In this document: one piece after another, positions 41,773-51,034 of the stretch
How the letters are laid out: every line of letters starts with the position of its first letter
Numbering within the stretch: position 1 is the first letter of the stretch
Assembly (NCBI RefSeq): GCF_000739775.1
Contig: NZ_BBJH01000050.1
Coordinates: 1 to 52,400, forward strand
Source: Paraburkholderia heleia NBRC 101817
GTDB taxonomy: Bacteria; Pseudomonadota; Gammaproteobacteria; Burkholderiales; Burkholderiaceae
DNA length: 52,400 nt
Reading direction: 5' to 3'
Translations under genes and position numbers: made by a program
The notes under the pieces: model-generated
What the model saw: the letters and a program-made list of their open reading frames with translations, nothing else
Told to the model about the DNA's origin: nothing
Databases searched by the model: none

Positions 41773-43182
41773 ATGGTCGATGTGCTCGTAATCGGAGGAG
41801 GCAATGCCGCGCTGTGTGCCGCATTGATGGCGCGCGAAGCGGGCGCCTCGGTCCTGCTTCTCGAATCCGCGCCGCGCGAATGGCGCGGCGGCAACTCGCA
41901 ACACACGCGCAATCTGCGCTGCATGCACGATGCCCCCCAGGATGTTCTCGTCGATGCCTATCCGGAAGAGGAATTCTGGCAGGACCTGTTGAAAGTCACC
42001 GGCGGCATCACGAACGAGCATCTCGCGCGGCTGACGATCCGCGCGTCGTCGTCGTGCCGGCCGTGGATGCGGAAGCACGGCGTACGCTTCCAGCCGCCGC
42101 TGTCCGGTGCGCTGCACGTGGCACGCACCAATGCGTTCTTCATGGGCGGCGGCAAGGCGCTCGTCAACGCGTATTACCGCAGCGCCGAAGCACTCGGCGT
42201 CGATATCCGCTATGAAACGCCCGTCGATTCGCTTGAACTCGACGGCAACCACTTCATCGCAGCGCGCAGCGGCCGCCAGCGCTTCGAGGCGCACGCCTGC
42301 GTGCTGGCGGCGGGCGGCTTTGAATCAAATCGCGAATGGCTGCGCGAAGCGTGGGGGCAAAACGAGCGCGGCGAATGGCCCGCCGACAACTTCCTGATTC
42401 GCGGCACGCGCTTCAACCAGGGCGTGCTCATCAAGCATATGGCTGACGCCGGTGCCGACATGATCGGTGACCCGTCGCAGTCGCATTGCGTCGCCATCGA
42501 TGCACGCGCCCCGCTGTATGACGGCGGCATCTGCACGCGCATCGACTGCGTGTCGCTGGGCGTCGTGGTGAATCGTGACGCCCAGCGCTTTTACGACGAA
42601 GGCGAGGACTTCTGGCCGAAGCGCTATGCAATCTGGGGACGGCTCGTTGCGCATCAGCCGGGGCAGACCGGCTATTCGATCATCGACTCGAAAGCAATCG
42701 GCCGCTTCATGCCGCCGGTGTTTCCGGGCGAAAAGGCCGACACGCTGCCGGAACTCGCGCGCAAGCTCGGGCTGCCGGAAGCACGCTTCATGGAGACGCT
42801 CACGCGCTATAACGATTCGTGCCGCGACGGCATCTTCGATCACACCGCACTCGACGACTGCCACACCGAAGGTCTCGAGCCGCCCAAGACGCATTGGGCG
42901 CGTCGCATCGAGACGCCGCCGTTCTACGGTTATGCATTGCGGCCAGGCATCACGTTCACGTATCTCGGACTGAAGACCAACGACCGCGCGCAGGTTCATT
43001 TCGGCGGCACCGCCAGTGAGAACCTGTTCGTGGCCGGCGAAATGATGGCCGGCAACGTGCTCGGCAAAGGCTATACAGCGGGCGTCGGCATGTCGATCGG
43101 CACGGCCTTCGGGCGCATTGCCGGGACGCAGGCCGCGCGCGCCGCACTCAAAACAACGGAGGCAACCCGTGCAGCAGTCTGA
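41773..43182 (+). CDS. tcuA: FAD-dependent tricarballylate dehydrogenase
   Basis: 469 residues of the fumarate reductase/succinate dehydrogenase flavoprotein family. FAD motif MVDVLVIGGGNAALCAALMA, AREAGASVLLLES. Further family blocks are SQHTRNLRCMHD, ARTNAFFMGGGKALVNAYYR, GGFESNREWL and the C-terminal FAD contact LFVAGEMMAGNVLGKGYTAG. It oxidises tricarballylate to cis-aconitate; electrons leave FADH2 through TcuB. The neighbours tcuB (14-bp overlap) and tcuC make the call strong. Confidence 0.92.
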   Translation: MVDVLVIGGGNAALCAALMAREAGASVLLLESAPREWRGGNSQHTRNLRCMHDAPQDVLVDAYPEEEFWQDLLKVTGGITNEHLARLTIRASSSCRPWMRKHGVRFQPPLSGALHVARTNAFFMGGGKALVNAYYRSAEALGVDIRYETPVDSLELDGNHFIAARSGRQRFEAHACVLAAGGFESNREWLREAWGQNERGEWPADNFLIRGTRFNQGVLIKHMADAGADMIGDPSQSHCVAIDARAPLYDGGICTRIDCVSLGVVVNRDAQRFYDEGEDFWPKRYAIWGRLVAHQPGQTGYSIIDSKAIGRFMPPVFPGEKADTLPELARKLGLPEARFMETLTRYNDSCRDGIFDHTALDDCHTEGLEPPKTHWARRIETPPFYGYALRPGITFTYLGLKTNDRAQVHFGGTASENLFVAGEMMAGNVLGKGYTAGVGMSIGTAFGRIAGTQAARAALKTTEATRAAV

Positions 43183-44383
43183 CCCGCTCGCACCCGAACA
43201 CACGCGCACGGCCTTTTCGGTCGATACGAAAAAAACGCCACGCGACAGCATGGCGCGCGTGATTCCCATTGTGCCGATGAGCGCCAGCGAAACCGAAGTC
43301 GCTCGGCAGATGCAGATCTGCAACGCCTGCCGCTACTGCGAGGGCTTCTGCGCCGTGTTCCCTGCCATGACGCGCCGCCTGGAATTCGGCAAGGCGGACG
43401 TCAACTATCTAGCGAATCTCTGCCACAACTGCGGAGCGTGCTATCACGCGTGCCAATACGCACCGCCGCACGAGTTCGGCGTGAACGTGCCGAAAGCGAT
43501 GGCCGAAGTCCGGCTCGAAACCTACACCGAGTACGCGTTTCCCGCGTCGTTCGGCGCGCTATACAAGCGCAACGGCTTGACTGTGTCGGTCGCGCTGGCG
43601 GCCGGACTCGCGCTGTTTCTGCTGCTCGGTACGGCATTGCACGGCGGCTTGTCCGGCGATGTCGCGCCCGCGAACTTCTACGCGACCTTCCCGCACAACC
43701 TGCTCGCGGCGATGTTCGGCATCGTTTTCCTGTTCGCCATTCTCGCGCTCGGTATGGGCGTCACGCGCTTCTGGCGCGACGTGTCGGCAGGAACAGCGAG
43801 CGCGAGCGCGCCGGCCGTCGCGGAAGCGGCCAGGAACGCGCTGACGCTCAAGTACCTGGACGGCGGCCACGGCGACGGCTGCAACGAAGAGAACGATACG
43901 TTCACGCTGGCGCGGCGCCGTTTCCATCACCTGACGTTCTACGGCTTCATTCTGTGCTTTGCGGCGACCGCCGTTGCGACGCTCTATCACTACGCCTTCG
44001 GTCTGGAAGCGCCGTACCCGTTTCTGAGCGTGCCGGTGCTGCTGGGAACTGCAGGCGGCATCGGACTGATTGCGGGGCCGGCGGGACTGCTGTGGCTGAA
44101 CCTGAAACGCGTTCCGGAGCGCGGCGATGCCCGTCAGCGTCCGATGGACCGCGGCTTCATCGCGCTCCTGCTTCTGACGAGCACATCCGGTCTCGCGCTG
44201 CTCGCACTCCGCACGACCTCGACGATGCCATCGCTGCTCGCAATTCATCTCGGCATCGTGATGGCGCTGTTCGCCACGCTGCCTTACGGCAAGTTCGCGC
44301 ACGGCATCTTCCGATCGGCGGCGCTGCTCAAATCGTCGATCGAGAAGCGTCAACGCAACACACTGAGCCTCGGTTCGGATTAG
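43169..44383 (+). CDS. tcuB: TcuB, membrane Fe-S/haem protein re-oxidising TcuA
   Basis: 404 residues from a GTG at 43169 with GGAGG 6 bases upstream, overlapping tcuA by 14 bp. Two 4Fe-4S clusters are plain: QICNACRYCEGFCAVFP and NLCHNCGACYHACQYAP. About six membrane segments follow, with His residues that fit haem ligation (for example RFHHLTFYGFILCFAATAVA). The protein passes electrons from reduced TcuA to the quinone pool. Length and layout equal CitB/TcuB family members. Confidence 0.92.
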   Translation: MQQSDPLAPEHTRTAFSVDTKKTPRDSMARVIPIVPMSASETEVARQMQICNACRYCEGFCAVFPAMTRRLEFGKADVNYLANLCHNCGACYHACQYAPPHEFGVNVPKAMAEVRLETYTEYAFPASFGALYKRNGLTVSVALAAGLALFLLLGTALHGGLSGDVAPANFYATFPHNLLAAMFGIVFLFAILALGMGVTRFWRDVSAGTASASAPAVAEAARNALTLKYLDGGHGDGCNEENDTFTLARRRFHHLTFYGFILCFAATAVATLYHYAFGLEAPYPFLSVPVLLGTAGGIGLIAGPAGLLWLNLKRVPERGDARQRPMDRGFIALLLLTSTSGLALLALRTTSTMPSLLAIHLGIVMALFATLPYGKFAHGIFRSAALLKSSIEKRQRNTLSLGSD

Positions 44384-44441
44384 CCAGCTACCCGGGTGCG
44401 CCTTGGGCGCCCATCACTATAGACAAGAAGCAGGAGACGCA

Positions 44442-45761
44442 ATGAACCGTACCGAACCGATCGCCGCTACGCCCGGCGTTTCGCCCACGAAGAGGGCCGC
44501 CACCGTGTTGCGTGTGACGAGCGGCAATTTCATCGAACAGTTCGATTTCTTTCTGTTCGGCTTCTACGCGACATCAATCTCGAAGATCTTCTTTCCGTCT
44601 ACCAGCGAGTTCGCCTCGCTGATGCTCACCTTCGCCGTGTTCGGCGCGGGCTTTTTGATGCGTCCGCTCGGTGCGATCTTTCTCGGCGCGTATATCGACA
44701 AGGTCGGACGGCGCACCGGGCTGATCGTTACGCTGTCGATCATGGCGAGCGGTACCATTCTGATTGCCTGCGTGCCCGGGTACGCGACCATCGGCCTGCT
44801 CGCGCCGGCGCTCGTGCTGCTCGGGCGTCTGTTGCAGGGTTTTTCCGCAGGAGCCGAACTCGGCGGCGTATCCGTCTATCTCGCGGAAATGGCAACGCCC
44901 GGCAACAAAGGTTTCTACACGAGCTGGCAGTCGGCGAGCCAGCAGGTGGCCATCGTCGTGGCGGCGGCCATCGGTTACAGTCTGAACGAGTGGTTGTCCG
45001 CACAGCAGATCGCCGCATGGGGCTGGCGCGTGCCGTTCTTTATCGGCTGTGCGATCGTGCCGTTCCTGTTCGTGTTGCGTCGCTCGCTGCAGGAGACCGC
45101 AGCGTTCGAAGCGCGGCGGCATCATCCGCAGGCACGCGACATTTTTGCGATGCTGATCGGCAACTGGCGCACCGTGATCGGCGGCATGCTGCTGACGGCC
45201 ATGACCACCACCACCTTCTATCTCATCACGGTCTATACACCGACCTTCGGCAAGTCGGTACTGAAGCTGTCCACCTCGGACAGCTTGATGGTGACGCTGC
45301 TTGTGGCTGCATCGAATTTCATCTGGCTTCCGATCGGCGGCACGATCTCCGACCGCATCGGCCGCAAGCCGTTGCTGCTCGCCATTTCCGTACTGGCGAT
45401 CCTCACAGCTTATCCGGCGCTGTCCTGGCTTGCCGATGCGCCGAGCTTTGCGCGCATGCTGATCGTGCTGCTGTGGTTCTCGTTCTTCTTCGGCATGTAT
45501 AACGGCGCGATGGTCGCCGCGCTCACCGAAGTGATGCCGGTCGAAGTGCGCGTCGCGGGTTTCTCGCTGGCGTTCAGTCTCGCCACGGCGCTGTTCGGCG
45601 GCTTTACGCCGGCGGTATCGACGTATCTGATTCAGGTCCTGCACGACAAGGCCGCACCCGGCTACTGGCTCAGCTTCGCCGCGCTCTGCGGCTTGTGCGC
45701 GACGCTCGGGCTGTACCGTCGCCGCGCGGACAGCAACGCGTCGGCGGCATCGTCGGCCTGA
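44442..45761 (+). CDS. tcuC: MFS tricarballylate/citrate:H+ symporter
   Basis: 439 residues from ATG 44442 with AGGAGA in place. MHS-family porter: RVTSGNFIEQFDFFLFGFYA, MRPLGAIFLGAYIDKVGRRT, LQGFSAGAELGGVSVYLAEM and GGTISDRIGRKPL. It is close to CitA/TcuC-type citrate and tricarballylate carriers. It is the last gene of tcuRABC, 58 bp after tcuB. Confidence 0.9.
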   Translation: MNRTEPIAATPGVSPTKRAATVLRVTSGNFIEQFDFFLFGFYATSISKIFFPSTSEFASLMLTFAVFGAGFLMRPLGAIFLGAYIDKVGRRTGLIVTLSIMASGTILIACVPGYATIGLLAPALVLLGRLLQGFSAGAELGGVSVYLAEMATPGNKGFYTSWQSASQQVAIVVAAAIGYSLNEWLSAQQIAAWGWRVPFFIGCAIVPFLFVLRRSLQETAAFEARRHHPQARDIFAMLIGNWRTVIGGMLLTAMTTTTFYLITVYTPTFGKSVLKLSTSDSLMVTLLVAASNFIWLPIGGTISDRIGRKPLLLAISVLAILTAYPALSWLADAPSFARMLIVLLWFSFFFGMYNGAMVAALTEVMPVEVRVAGFSLAFSLATALFGGFTPAVSTYLIQVLHDKAAPGYWLSFAALCGLCATLGLYRRRADSNASAASSA

Positions 45762-45805
45762 TAGCGATTGCATCGGCGCGAGTCGGTCACCCCGACTTCG
45801 CGCCG

Positions 45806-46153
45806 GACTTTCGTTTTTCCAGCGGCGGCGATTGTATGGTGTGCTCAATGAAGGACCGGTGCTGTCCAAATACACCGTTTCGGAAGATCGCCCGTAGCAT
45901 CCACGAGAATGCACGGAATGTTGCCCGACAGATCGCAACTACCCCGCAATACCGGCGTTCAAGCTGCGAGCGAAAGAAGGTGGAGATGCTCTTTACTCAC
46001 CTCAAGCGCATCCTGAAGCTGGATCGGCTGCGCTTACGAGGACTGTCGGGGGCGCAGGACGAGTTCCTCCTAGCTGCCACAGCTCAGAACCTACGACGCA
46101 TGGCGAAGCGGTTGATGTCAAATGAGTCGAACTCGATGGCAATAGCAACATGA
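45806..46153 (+). pseudogene. Transposase C-terminal remnant (IS1182-like DDE family)
   Basis: Reads DFRFSSGGDCMVCSMKDRCC then PNTPFRKIARSIHENARNVA and ERKKVEMLFTHLKRILKLDR, LRLRGLSGAQDEFLLAATAQ, NLRRMAKRLM. This is the Cys-rich linker and the final Glu-containing helix (ERKKVEMLF) of the IS1182/DDE_Tnp_1_6 group. The first about 350 residues are missing, so it cannot transpose. It abuts tcuC 44 bp after the stop, marking the right edge of that operon as a rearrangement point. The remaining 46154-46283 shows nothing further. Confidence 0.8.
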
Positions 46154-46283
46154 AATGGCATCCCGGGGGGGCGGATGCCCCCGAATCCGGGTGCACTTGA
46201 TCCTCCCGGCAAAGCAGAGCCGCAGAATACGCATCGAATGCTGTGCGCGCGCGCCTGAAAACTCGGGTTTTTCAACACTATCG

Positions 46284-47234
46284 TCAATCAACGGTCACTG
46301 CCTGGCCCCCAGGTTCCACCGCTGCCACAGCCCTGCGCGTGACAAGTTCACCGAGCGCAACGTCGGCAAGCCCGATCCCAAGCGATTTGAAGACGGTTAT
46401 ATCGCCTGGCGAGCGCTCCCGAACATCACCATTGGCGATGATGTCGCCGAGTTCCACAACGTTGCTCCAGTCAACGATACCTGGCGCTGCCATCAGCAGG
46501 TCCCCCGCCTCTTCTTGCGCCTGCTCAAGCGATTCGACGACGACTATGCTCGCGCGGGAGAGCGTCGTATCGTCGATTTCACGCGCACCCGGCTTGCTGG
46601 ACCCGATCGCTGCGACGAAGGTTCGCGGCTTGAGGTCGGCACCGTCGAAAAGCGGGACTGTGCTGCGTGTAGCGGTTACGACAATGTCAGCTGCCTGCAC
46701 AGCCGTCTCCACTGTGGACGCCTCGAAGGAGACGCTGGTGAAACGCGCCTGCATTTGCGCAACCGTTTCCTGCACCCCCTCGATGCCGACTATCAGAACG
46801 CGCTCGATGCCCGACTTCCCGACAAGCGCCCGGATGTGCGCTCTGGCCTGAGCACCGGTACCAAACACCGCGAGAACCTTTGCATCAGCACGGCCGAATG
46901 CGTCAAACGCGATGCGGGTCACCGCTGCGGTGCGATATTCCGTGAGCGCTCCGCCGTGGATGATGGACAGCAATCTGCCGTCATCCGTAGAGAACAGGGG
47001 AATCACGAAATCGAAGACTCCCTTGTGCGTCGAATAGACCTTCGCACCGCACACGCCAGCGCCGGGCAGGATTGCCCCCATGGTACTCAGCGACACGTTT
47101 TCGCCGGGCGTGCGCACGCGTGGCTGGATCTTCGCTTGCCTGCTGCCTTGTTCAGCAAGCGCAGAGCGCAGCACTTCGATGGCGTCGCTCATCGTGATGA
47201 GTCGATGAACGTGTTCGTCAGTGATTATGTACAT
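46284..47234 (-). CDS. Ornithine cyclodeaminase/mu-crystallin family protein
   Basis: 316 residues. Family features: MYIITDEHVHRLITMSDAIE, VYSTHKGVFDFVIPLFSTDD (Lys of the active site), ALTEYRTAAVTRIAFDAFGR, the Rossmann motif LAVFGTGAQARAHIRALV and AAIGSSKPGAREIDD (Asp). Members are ornithine cyclodeaminases, delta1-pyrroline-2-carboxylate or imine reductases, and alanine dehydrogenases. With a D-amino-acid dehydrogenase upstream, reduction of a cyclic imine made from a D-amino acid is likely. It starts 19 bp after the asparaginase gene. Confidence 0.85.
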   Translation of the reverse strand: MYIITDEHVHRLITMSDAIEVLRSALAEQGSRQAKIQPRVRTPGENVSLSTMGAILPGAGVCGAKVYSTHKGVFDFVIPLFSTDDGRLLSIIHGGALTEYRTAAVTRIAFDAFGRADAKVLAVFGTGAQARAHIRALVGKSGIERVLIVGIEGVQETVAQMQARFTSVSFEASTVETAVQAADIVVTATRSTVPLFDGADLKPRTFVAAIGSSKPGAREIDDTTLSRASIVVVESLEQAQEEAGDLLMAAPGIVDWSNVVELGDIIANGDVRERSPGDITVFKSLGIGLADVALGELVTRRAVAAVEPGGQAVTVD

Positions 47235-47253
47235 TGTGTTTTCCTGGCAGAGT

Positions 47254-48249
47254 TCAAAAGCGATAAAAGGCTGCCTGCAATGCGCGGCGCTCGTCCGGGT
47301 GACCCAGCATCGCCAGCATCAAAAGAATGCGGGCTTTTTGAGGTGGCTGATCGTCGACGACGAGCCAGTCATAGTCGTCGTCAGGCTGCGCGCCGTTGCG
47401 GATGACCACGCCGCTGCCTGTGCGTGAGGCCCTTACCACGTGCAGCCCCCGACGCGTCGCCTCCCGCAGTGGCTCGACCATATGTTCTGCGATGTTGCCG
47501 TTGCCAGTGCCGGCAAAGACAAGCCCGCTCGCGTCAGCCGCAATGGCGCGGACCAGTTCGCTCTCGAGCGCACCATGGGCATATACGACGTCGACTTTCG
47601 GCAGCGTCTCGATCTCGTCGATTGACCACGGAGTGGATACAGTGTGATCGCGCGAGGGTGTACGGTAGTAGCGAGGCTTGCCCTGGGTCACGTAACCGAG
47701 CGCGCCATAGGGCGAGCGGAACGCCTCGAGCTTGAAGCTGTTTGTCTTCGTCACGTCCCGGGCGGTGTGGATTTCCTCGTTTGCGACGACAAGCGCTCCT
47801 TTTCCATGCGAGGACGGATGAATCGCTACCGCAATCGCGTCATAGAGATTCAGGGATGCATCGGAACTCATCGCCGATGGCGGCCGCATGGAGCCGACTA
47901 CGACGACGGGTTTCGTGCTCTTCAACGTCAGATGAAGAAAGTACGCGGTTTCCTCGATGGTGTCGGTGCCGTGCGTGAGAACGACGCCGTTTACCGTGTC
48001 GTCCTTGAGCACCTCCGATACCCGCTTCCCGATCATGAGCAGATGCTGCCCGCTGAAATTCTCCGAACCTGTCTGGAGCAATTGTTCGGCGCTCAGGTTC
48101 GCGAGCGACGACGCTTCCGGAATGGCTGACAGGATTTCGTCTATGCCCAGCACCGAGCATGTGTAGGCTGAAGTGTCGACAGCGCTTGCGCCACGGCCGG
48201 CAATCGTACCGCCCGTGCCGATGACTACAATATTGGGCTTGTCTTTCAT
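47254..48249 (-). CDS. L-asparaginase/glutaminase family protein
   Basis: 331 residues from ATG 48249 (MKDKPNIVVIGTGGTIAGRG); the open frame runs 21 codons further into the preceding gene. No signal peptide. Active-site parts: Thr15 in GTGGTIAG, Tyr29 and Thr95-Asp96 in LTHGTDTIEETAYF. The position of the triad Lys reads HPSSHGKG, so I cannot place it with certainty. It hydrolyses Asn, Gln or a related omega-amide to release ammonia. It lies within the dadA-like/asparaginase/cyclodeaminase unit, so a D-amino acid or modified amide may be the real substrate. Confidence 0.85.
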   Translation of the reverse strand: MKDKPNIVVIGTGGTIAGRGASAVDTSAYTCSVLGIDEILSAIPEASSLANLSAEQLLQTGSENFSGQHLLMIGKRVSEVLKDDTVNGVVLTHGTDTIEETAYFLHLTLKSTKPVVVVGSMRPPSAMSSDASLNLYDAIAVAIHPSSHGKGALVVANEEIHTARDVTKTNSFKLEAFRSPYGALGYVTQGKPRYYRTPSRDHTVSTPWSIDEIETLPKVDVVYAHGALESELVRAIAADASGLVFAGTGNGNIAEHMVEPLREATRRGLHVVRASRTGSGVVIRNGAQPDDDYDWLVVDDQPPQKARILLMLAMLGHPDERRALQAAFYRF

Positions 48250-48308
48250 TCGGTATCGATTCGAGGAACTTTTGATGGAAGACAGCCGTGCATCACATGC
48301 TGCACGGG

Positions 48309-49562
48309 TCATTGAGCGAGCGAGAAAAGGCGGGCCAGCGACGGGTCAGGCTTTCCGTCGATCCAGCCCGTGAGCAACGCGGCCGACCCGGAGGCCAACG
48401 TGAAGCCGAGCGCACCATGCCCGATGTTGAGCCAGAGATTCGGATATCGTGTAGGCCCGATAACCGGCGCGCCCTGGGGCGTCGCCGGACGCAATCCGGT
48501 CCACTCAGCCGCATCGACGTCATCGGCTACGACCTGCGGGAACAGCGCGGCGGCCTCCGCACGCAGCGCGGCAACGCGCGACGGATCCGGCTTTAGCGAG
48601 TAGCCGTCGAGGTCAGCCATGCCCGCCACTCGTAACCGGTTGCCAAGACGCGCATAGACCACTTTGCGGGCGAAGTCGGTGACACTCAATGTCGGTGCTA
48701 CTGCCTGGGGTCCCAGCGGGTAAGTCAGGCTGTAGCCCTTGAGCGGATAAACGGGCACGTGGAGGCCCAAAGGCTGGAGCAGTTGCGCTGCGCTGGCCCC
48801 GGCAGCCACGACGACATGGTCCGCCTCGACCACCCCGTCACTGCTGCGCGCTACGATATGTCCGCCTTTGGCGACCTCCAGTGCATCGATGCACGTATTC
48901 ATCGCAAACCGCACGCCGCGCGCTCTCAAAATGGCTTCGAGACCTTTGCTGAAGCGATGGCAATCGGCTGTATCTTCGCTGCGCGTATGGATGCCGCCGA
49001 CGATCCGTTCGCGCACATGAGCCAGCGCGGGTTCGAGCGCGACGCATTCTTCGGCAGACAGTGCCTCCTGTTCGCAGCCGAGCGAGCGCTGGAAATTGAG
49101 CAGATTGATGGCGGCTTGCATCGCCGCAGCATCGCGATGCAGGACGAGCTTTCCAGAGTGCTGGAAGTCGAAGTCGAGAGTGGGTTCGTCGCGCAGGAGC
49201 TGGTGCATGAGCGCACGGCTTGCGAACGAGAGCGAGAGCAATTCGCGCGTGGTGAGATTGCTACGCCGTTGCGTGCAGGCGAACACGAATTTTAGGCACC
49301 AGAGCCACTGCTCCCGACTCACGGATGGTCGAAAACGCACCGGCGAGTCCCGCCGGATGAGCCACGCGGGCAGCTTCGACAATACGCCCGGCCCCGCCAG
49401 TGGTGCGACGTAGCTATACGATAACTGGCCACCGTTGCCGAAGCTGGTTTCGGTGGCCACCTCACCATGCCGTTCGATGACGATGACCTGATGTCCGGCC
49501 CGGTTCAAATAATAGGCGCTCGTCAGACCAATGACACCAGCACCCAATACGGCAATCTGCAT
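48309..49562 (-). CDS. dadA: D-amino-acid dehydrogenase (DadA-like FAD protein)
   Basis: 417 residues of the DAO family. FAD motif at the N-terminus: MQIAVLGAGVIGLTSAYYLN, RAGHQVIVIER; then TSFGNGGQLSYSYVAPLAGP, typical of DadA; and the C-terminal TGLRPATPQGAPVIGPTRYP, LWLNIGHGALGFTLASGSA. It oxidises D-amino acids to 2-oxo acids and ammonia, with electrons going to the respiratory chain at the inner membrane. It is the first gene of a three-gene minus-strand unit and is preceded by the GlxA-type regulator gene on the same strand. The symbol is given for family only; its substrate may differ from D-alanine. Confidence 0.85.
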   Translation of the reverse strand: MQIAVLGAGVIGLTSAYYLNRAGHQVIVIERHGEVATETSFGNGGQLSYSYVAPLAGPGVLSKLPAWLIRRDSPVRFRPSVSREQWLWCLKFVFACTQRRSNLTTRELLSLSFASRALMHQLLRDEPTLDFDFQHSGKLVLHRDAAAMQAAINLLNFQRSLGCEQEALSAEECVALEPALAHVRERIVGGIHTRSEDTADCHRFSKGLEAILRARGVRFAMNTCIDALEVAKGGHIVARSSDGVVEADHVVVAAGASAAQLLQPLGLHVPVYPLKGYSLTYPLGPQAVAPTLSVTDFARKVVYARLGNRLRVAGMADLDGYSLKPDPSRVAALRAEAAALFPQVVADDVDAAEWTGLRPATPQGAPVIGPTRYPNLWLNIGHGALGFTLASGSAALLTGWIDGKPDPSLARLFSLAQ

Positions 49563-49621
49563 GTCGCTTGTTTCCCTGTTTTACGGTGCACTCGCACGAA
49601 ACAGGATGTTGAGCCAGGCGA

Positions 49622-49672
49622 CACCGGGGGGATTGCACCGATGAGCAAAAAAATAGAAGAAACGCGACAACG
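49622..49672 (+). promoter_or_regulatory. 51-bp element, copy A (inverted relative to copy B)
   Basis: Lies 60-110 bp before the dadA-like start. It contains ATTGCACCGAT and AAAATAGAAGAAA, shared without change with the reverse complement of 50863-50913; about 41 of 51 positions agree by eye. It probably binds the GlxA-type regulator encoded between the copies (inference). Confidence 0.65.
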
Positions 49673-49724
49673 AATCGCCGCCAGACAGGGTGCGCGAAGA
49701 TCGCATCGCCGCCGCCGCACAGCT

Positions 49725-50807
49725 TCAGGCTTCGGTGGGACCTGTGCGCGAGCCGCGCAGCTTGCCCGGCGTCACGCCGTAGGTCTCGCGGAAGACCCTG
49801 ATGAAATGAGCGGAATCAGCGAAGCCGCATTCGTATGCGATGTCCGTGACCTTGCGCCCGGTGTTCAGCAGCATCCAGCGCGCGTAGCGTAGCCGCATAC
49901 CGCGATAGAACTCATTCGGCGACACGTTCATCTCTGCCACGAACGCCCGCTCCAACTGACGCACGCTCGTGCCAATCATCTTCGCGATCACCGCGATGTT
50001 GAGCGGCGCTTCGAGGTTTTCCTCCATGAGCAGCGCGGCATGACGTACGTTTGCATCGTCCACCGACAGGTAGCCCAGTGCGCGGCGGCGCTCGATGAAC
50101 GAGGCGCCGGCCTGCCGGCTGACAGTCATCTGATGAATCACCTTCGATGCGCGGTCGGGCCCGCAATGCAGATTGACGAGCCGCGCGGCGAGTTCGATGA
50201 CCGAGATTCCTCCCGCACAAGTGATGCGATCGCCGTCGATGAGGTAGTCGGCATGCGTGACGACGCGTAACCCGGGAAACATGTTCCGATAGTCGTCGAA
50301 GTGAAAGCTGTGCACGCACGCAACGTGATCCTGCATTAGCCCAGCATGGGCGAGGACAAAACTACCCGTGCAGATGCCGACCAGCGGAACGCCCGCTTCT
50401 GCAGCTACGCCCAGATAGTCCCAGTAGCGCCTGTCGACCTTCCCGATATGTGGCAGCAGGCCGCCGATAACGACGATGTAGTCGAACTGTCCGACGTCCG
50501 GAAAGGCCGCCTGCACCGGTACAGCGATACCGCAGCTCGATTCGACGGTGGTGTCGTGCACGCCGATCGTCGTCCAGAGACAGCGCAACTGACGACTCTG
50601 ATCGCTGCGATCGGCAGCGTGACGTAACGCGTCGCAAAGGCCGCCGAGCGACAGGAGCGGAAAGCGCGGCCATAGCAGGATTCCGACATTGAGCTCCGCG
50701 CCGGGACGCCCCTGAGGCAACTCCGGTGCCGTGGAAAGTGAGTCAAGCCGATCAACCAGTTCGTGGGCTGGCGGTGCCTTGGCCGGGGGATCGTCGGAGG
50801 AAAACAT
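49725..50807 (-). CDS. GlxA-type AraC regulator (DJ-1/PfpI domain plus AraC HTH)
   Basis: 360 residues. An N-terminal class I glutamine amidotransferase/DJ-1-like domain (about 38-210) has FDYIVVIGGLLPHIG, GVPLVGICTGSFVLAHAGLM (elbow Cys) and ITCAGGISVIELAARLV. The C-terminal AraC HTH (about 255-350) reads NIAVIAKMIGTSVRQLERAF, VAEMNVSPNEFYRGMRLRYA, VTDIAYECGFADSAHFIRVF, RETYGVTPGKLR. Such proteins (CdhR, ArgR, GbdR, SouR) activate amino acid and betaine catabolism. It sits between the dadA-like unit and the divergent ABC transporter, flanked by matching 51-bp elements, so it likely controls both. Confidence 0.88.
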   Translation of the reverse strand: MFSSDDPPAKAPPAHELVDRLDSLSTAPELPQGRPGAELNVGILLWPRFPLLSLGGLCDALRHAADRSDQSRQLRCLWTTIGVHDTTVESSCGIAVPVQAAFPDVGQFDYIVVIGGLLPHIGKVDRRYWDYLGVAAEAGVPLVGICTGSFVLAHAGLMQDHVACVHSFHFDDYRNMFPGLRVVTHADYLIDGDRITCAGGISVIELAARLVNLHCGPDRASKVIHQMTVSRQAGASFIERRRALGYLSVDDANVRHAALLMEENLEAPLNIAVIAKMIGTSVRQLERAFVAEMNVSPNEFYRGMRLRYARWMLLNTGRKVTDIAYECGFADSAHFIRVFRETYGVTPGKLRGSRTGPTEA

Positions 50808-50862
50808 GGGCGGCGCGGATAATCAGTATCACGCCATTATAGGACCGCGCGACCCGCCTCGC

Positions 50863-50913
50863 CGCCGTCGCATTTCTTCTATTTTCTGGCAAATCGGTGC
50901 AATGCCGCCGGTT
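50863..50913 (-). promoter_or_regulatory. 51-bp element, copy B (regulator/ABC transporter spacer)
   Basis: The reverse complement matches 49622-49672 at about 41 of 51 positions, including ATTGCACCGAT and AAAATAGAAGAAA. It lies 56-106 bp before the regulator start and 122-172 bp before the divergent solute-binding-protein gene. Confidence 0.65.
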
Positions 50914-51034
50914 TGTGTCCGCATAAATTTGTCTCGCCAGCGCAGACCACACGGTGCGCGGTACAAGGACGGAAGCGACGGGGACAATCCGGCGGATCGC
51001 CCTCGATGCAGATAACTATCGATGAGGTAATGCA

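Noticed and set aside
43438..44445. 335-codon plus-strand frame inside tcuB
   Set aside because: Arg-rich shadow; the Fe-S cysteine motifs and membrane segments are in the tcuB frame.
44574..45938. 454-codon minus-strand frame opposite tcuC
   Set aside because: Antisense shadow of a GC-rich transporter gene, rich in Arg, Gln and His, with no recognisable domain.
46155..47405. 416-codon plus-strand frame opposite the ornithine cyclodeaminase-like gene
   Set aside because: Antisense frame; the minus strand carries a complete enzyme with Rossmann motif.
47254..48249. Possible inactivation of the asparaginase by loss of the triad Lys
   Set aside because: The local sequence HPSSHGKG aligns poorly with the E. 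coli enzyme, and I recall other active homologues varying here, so no conclusion is drawn.
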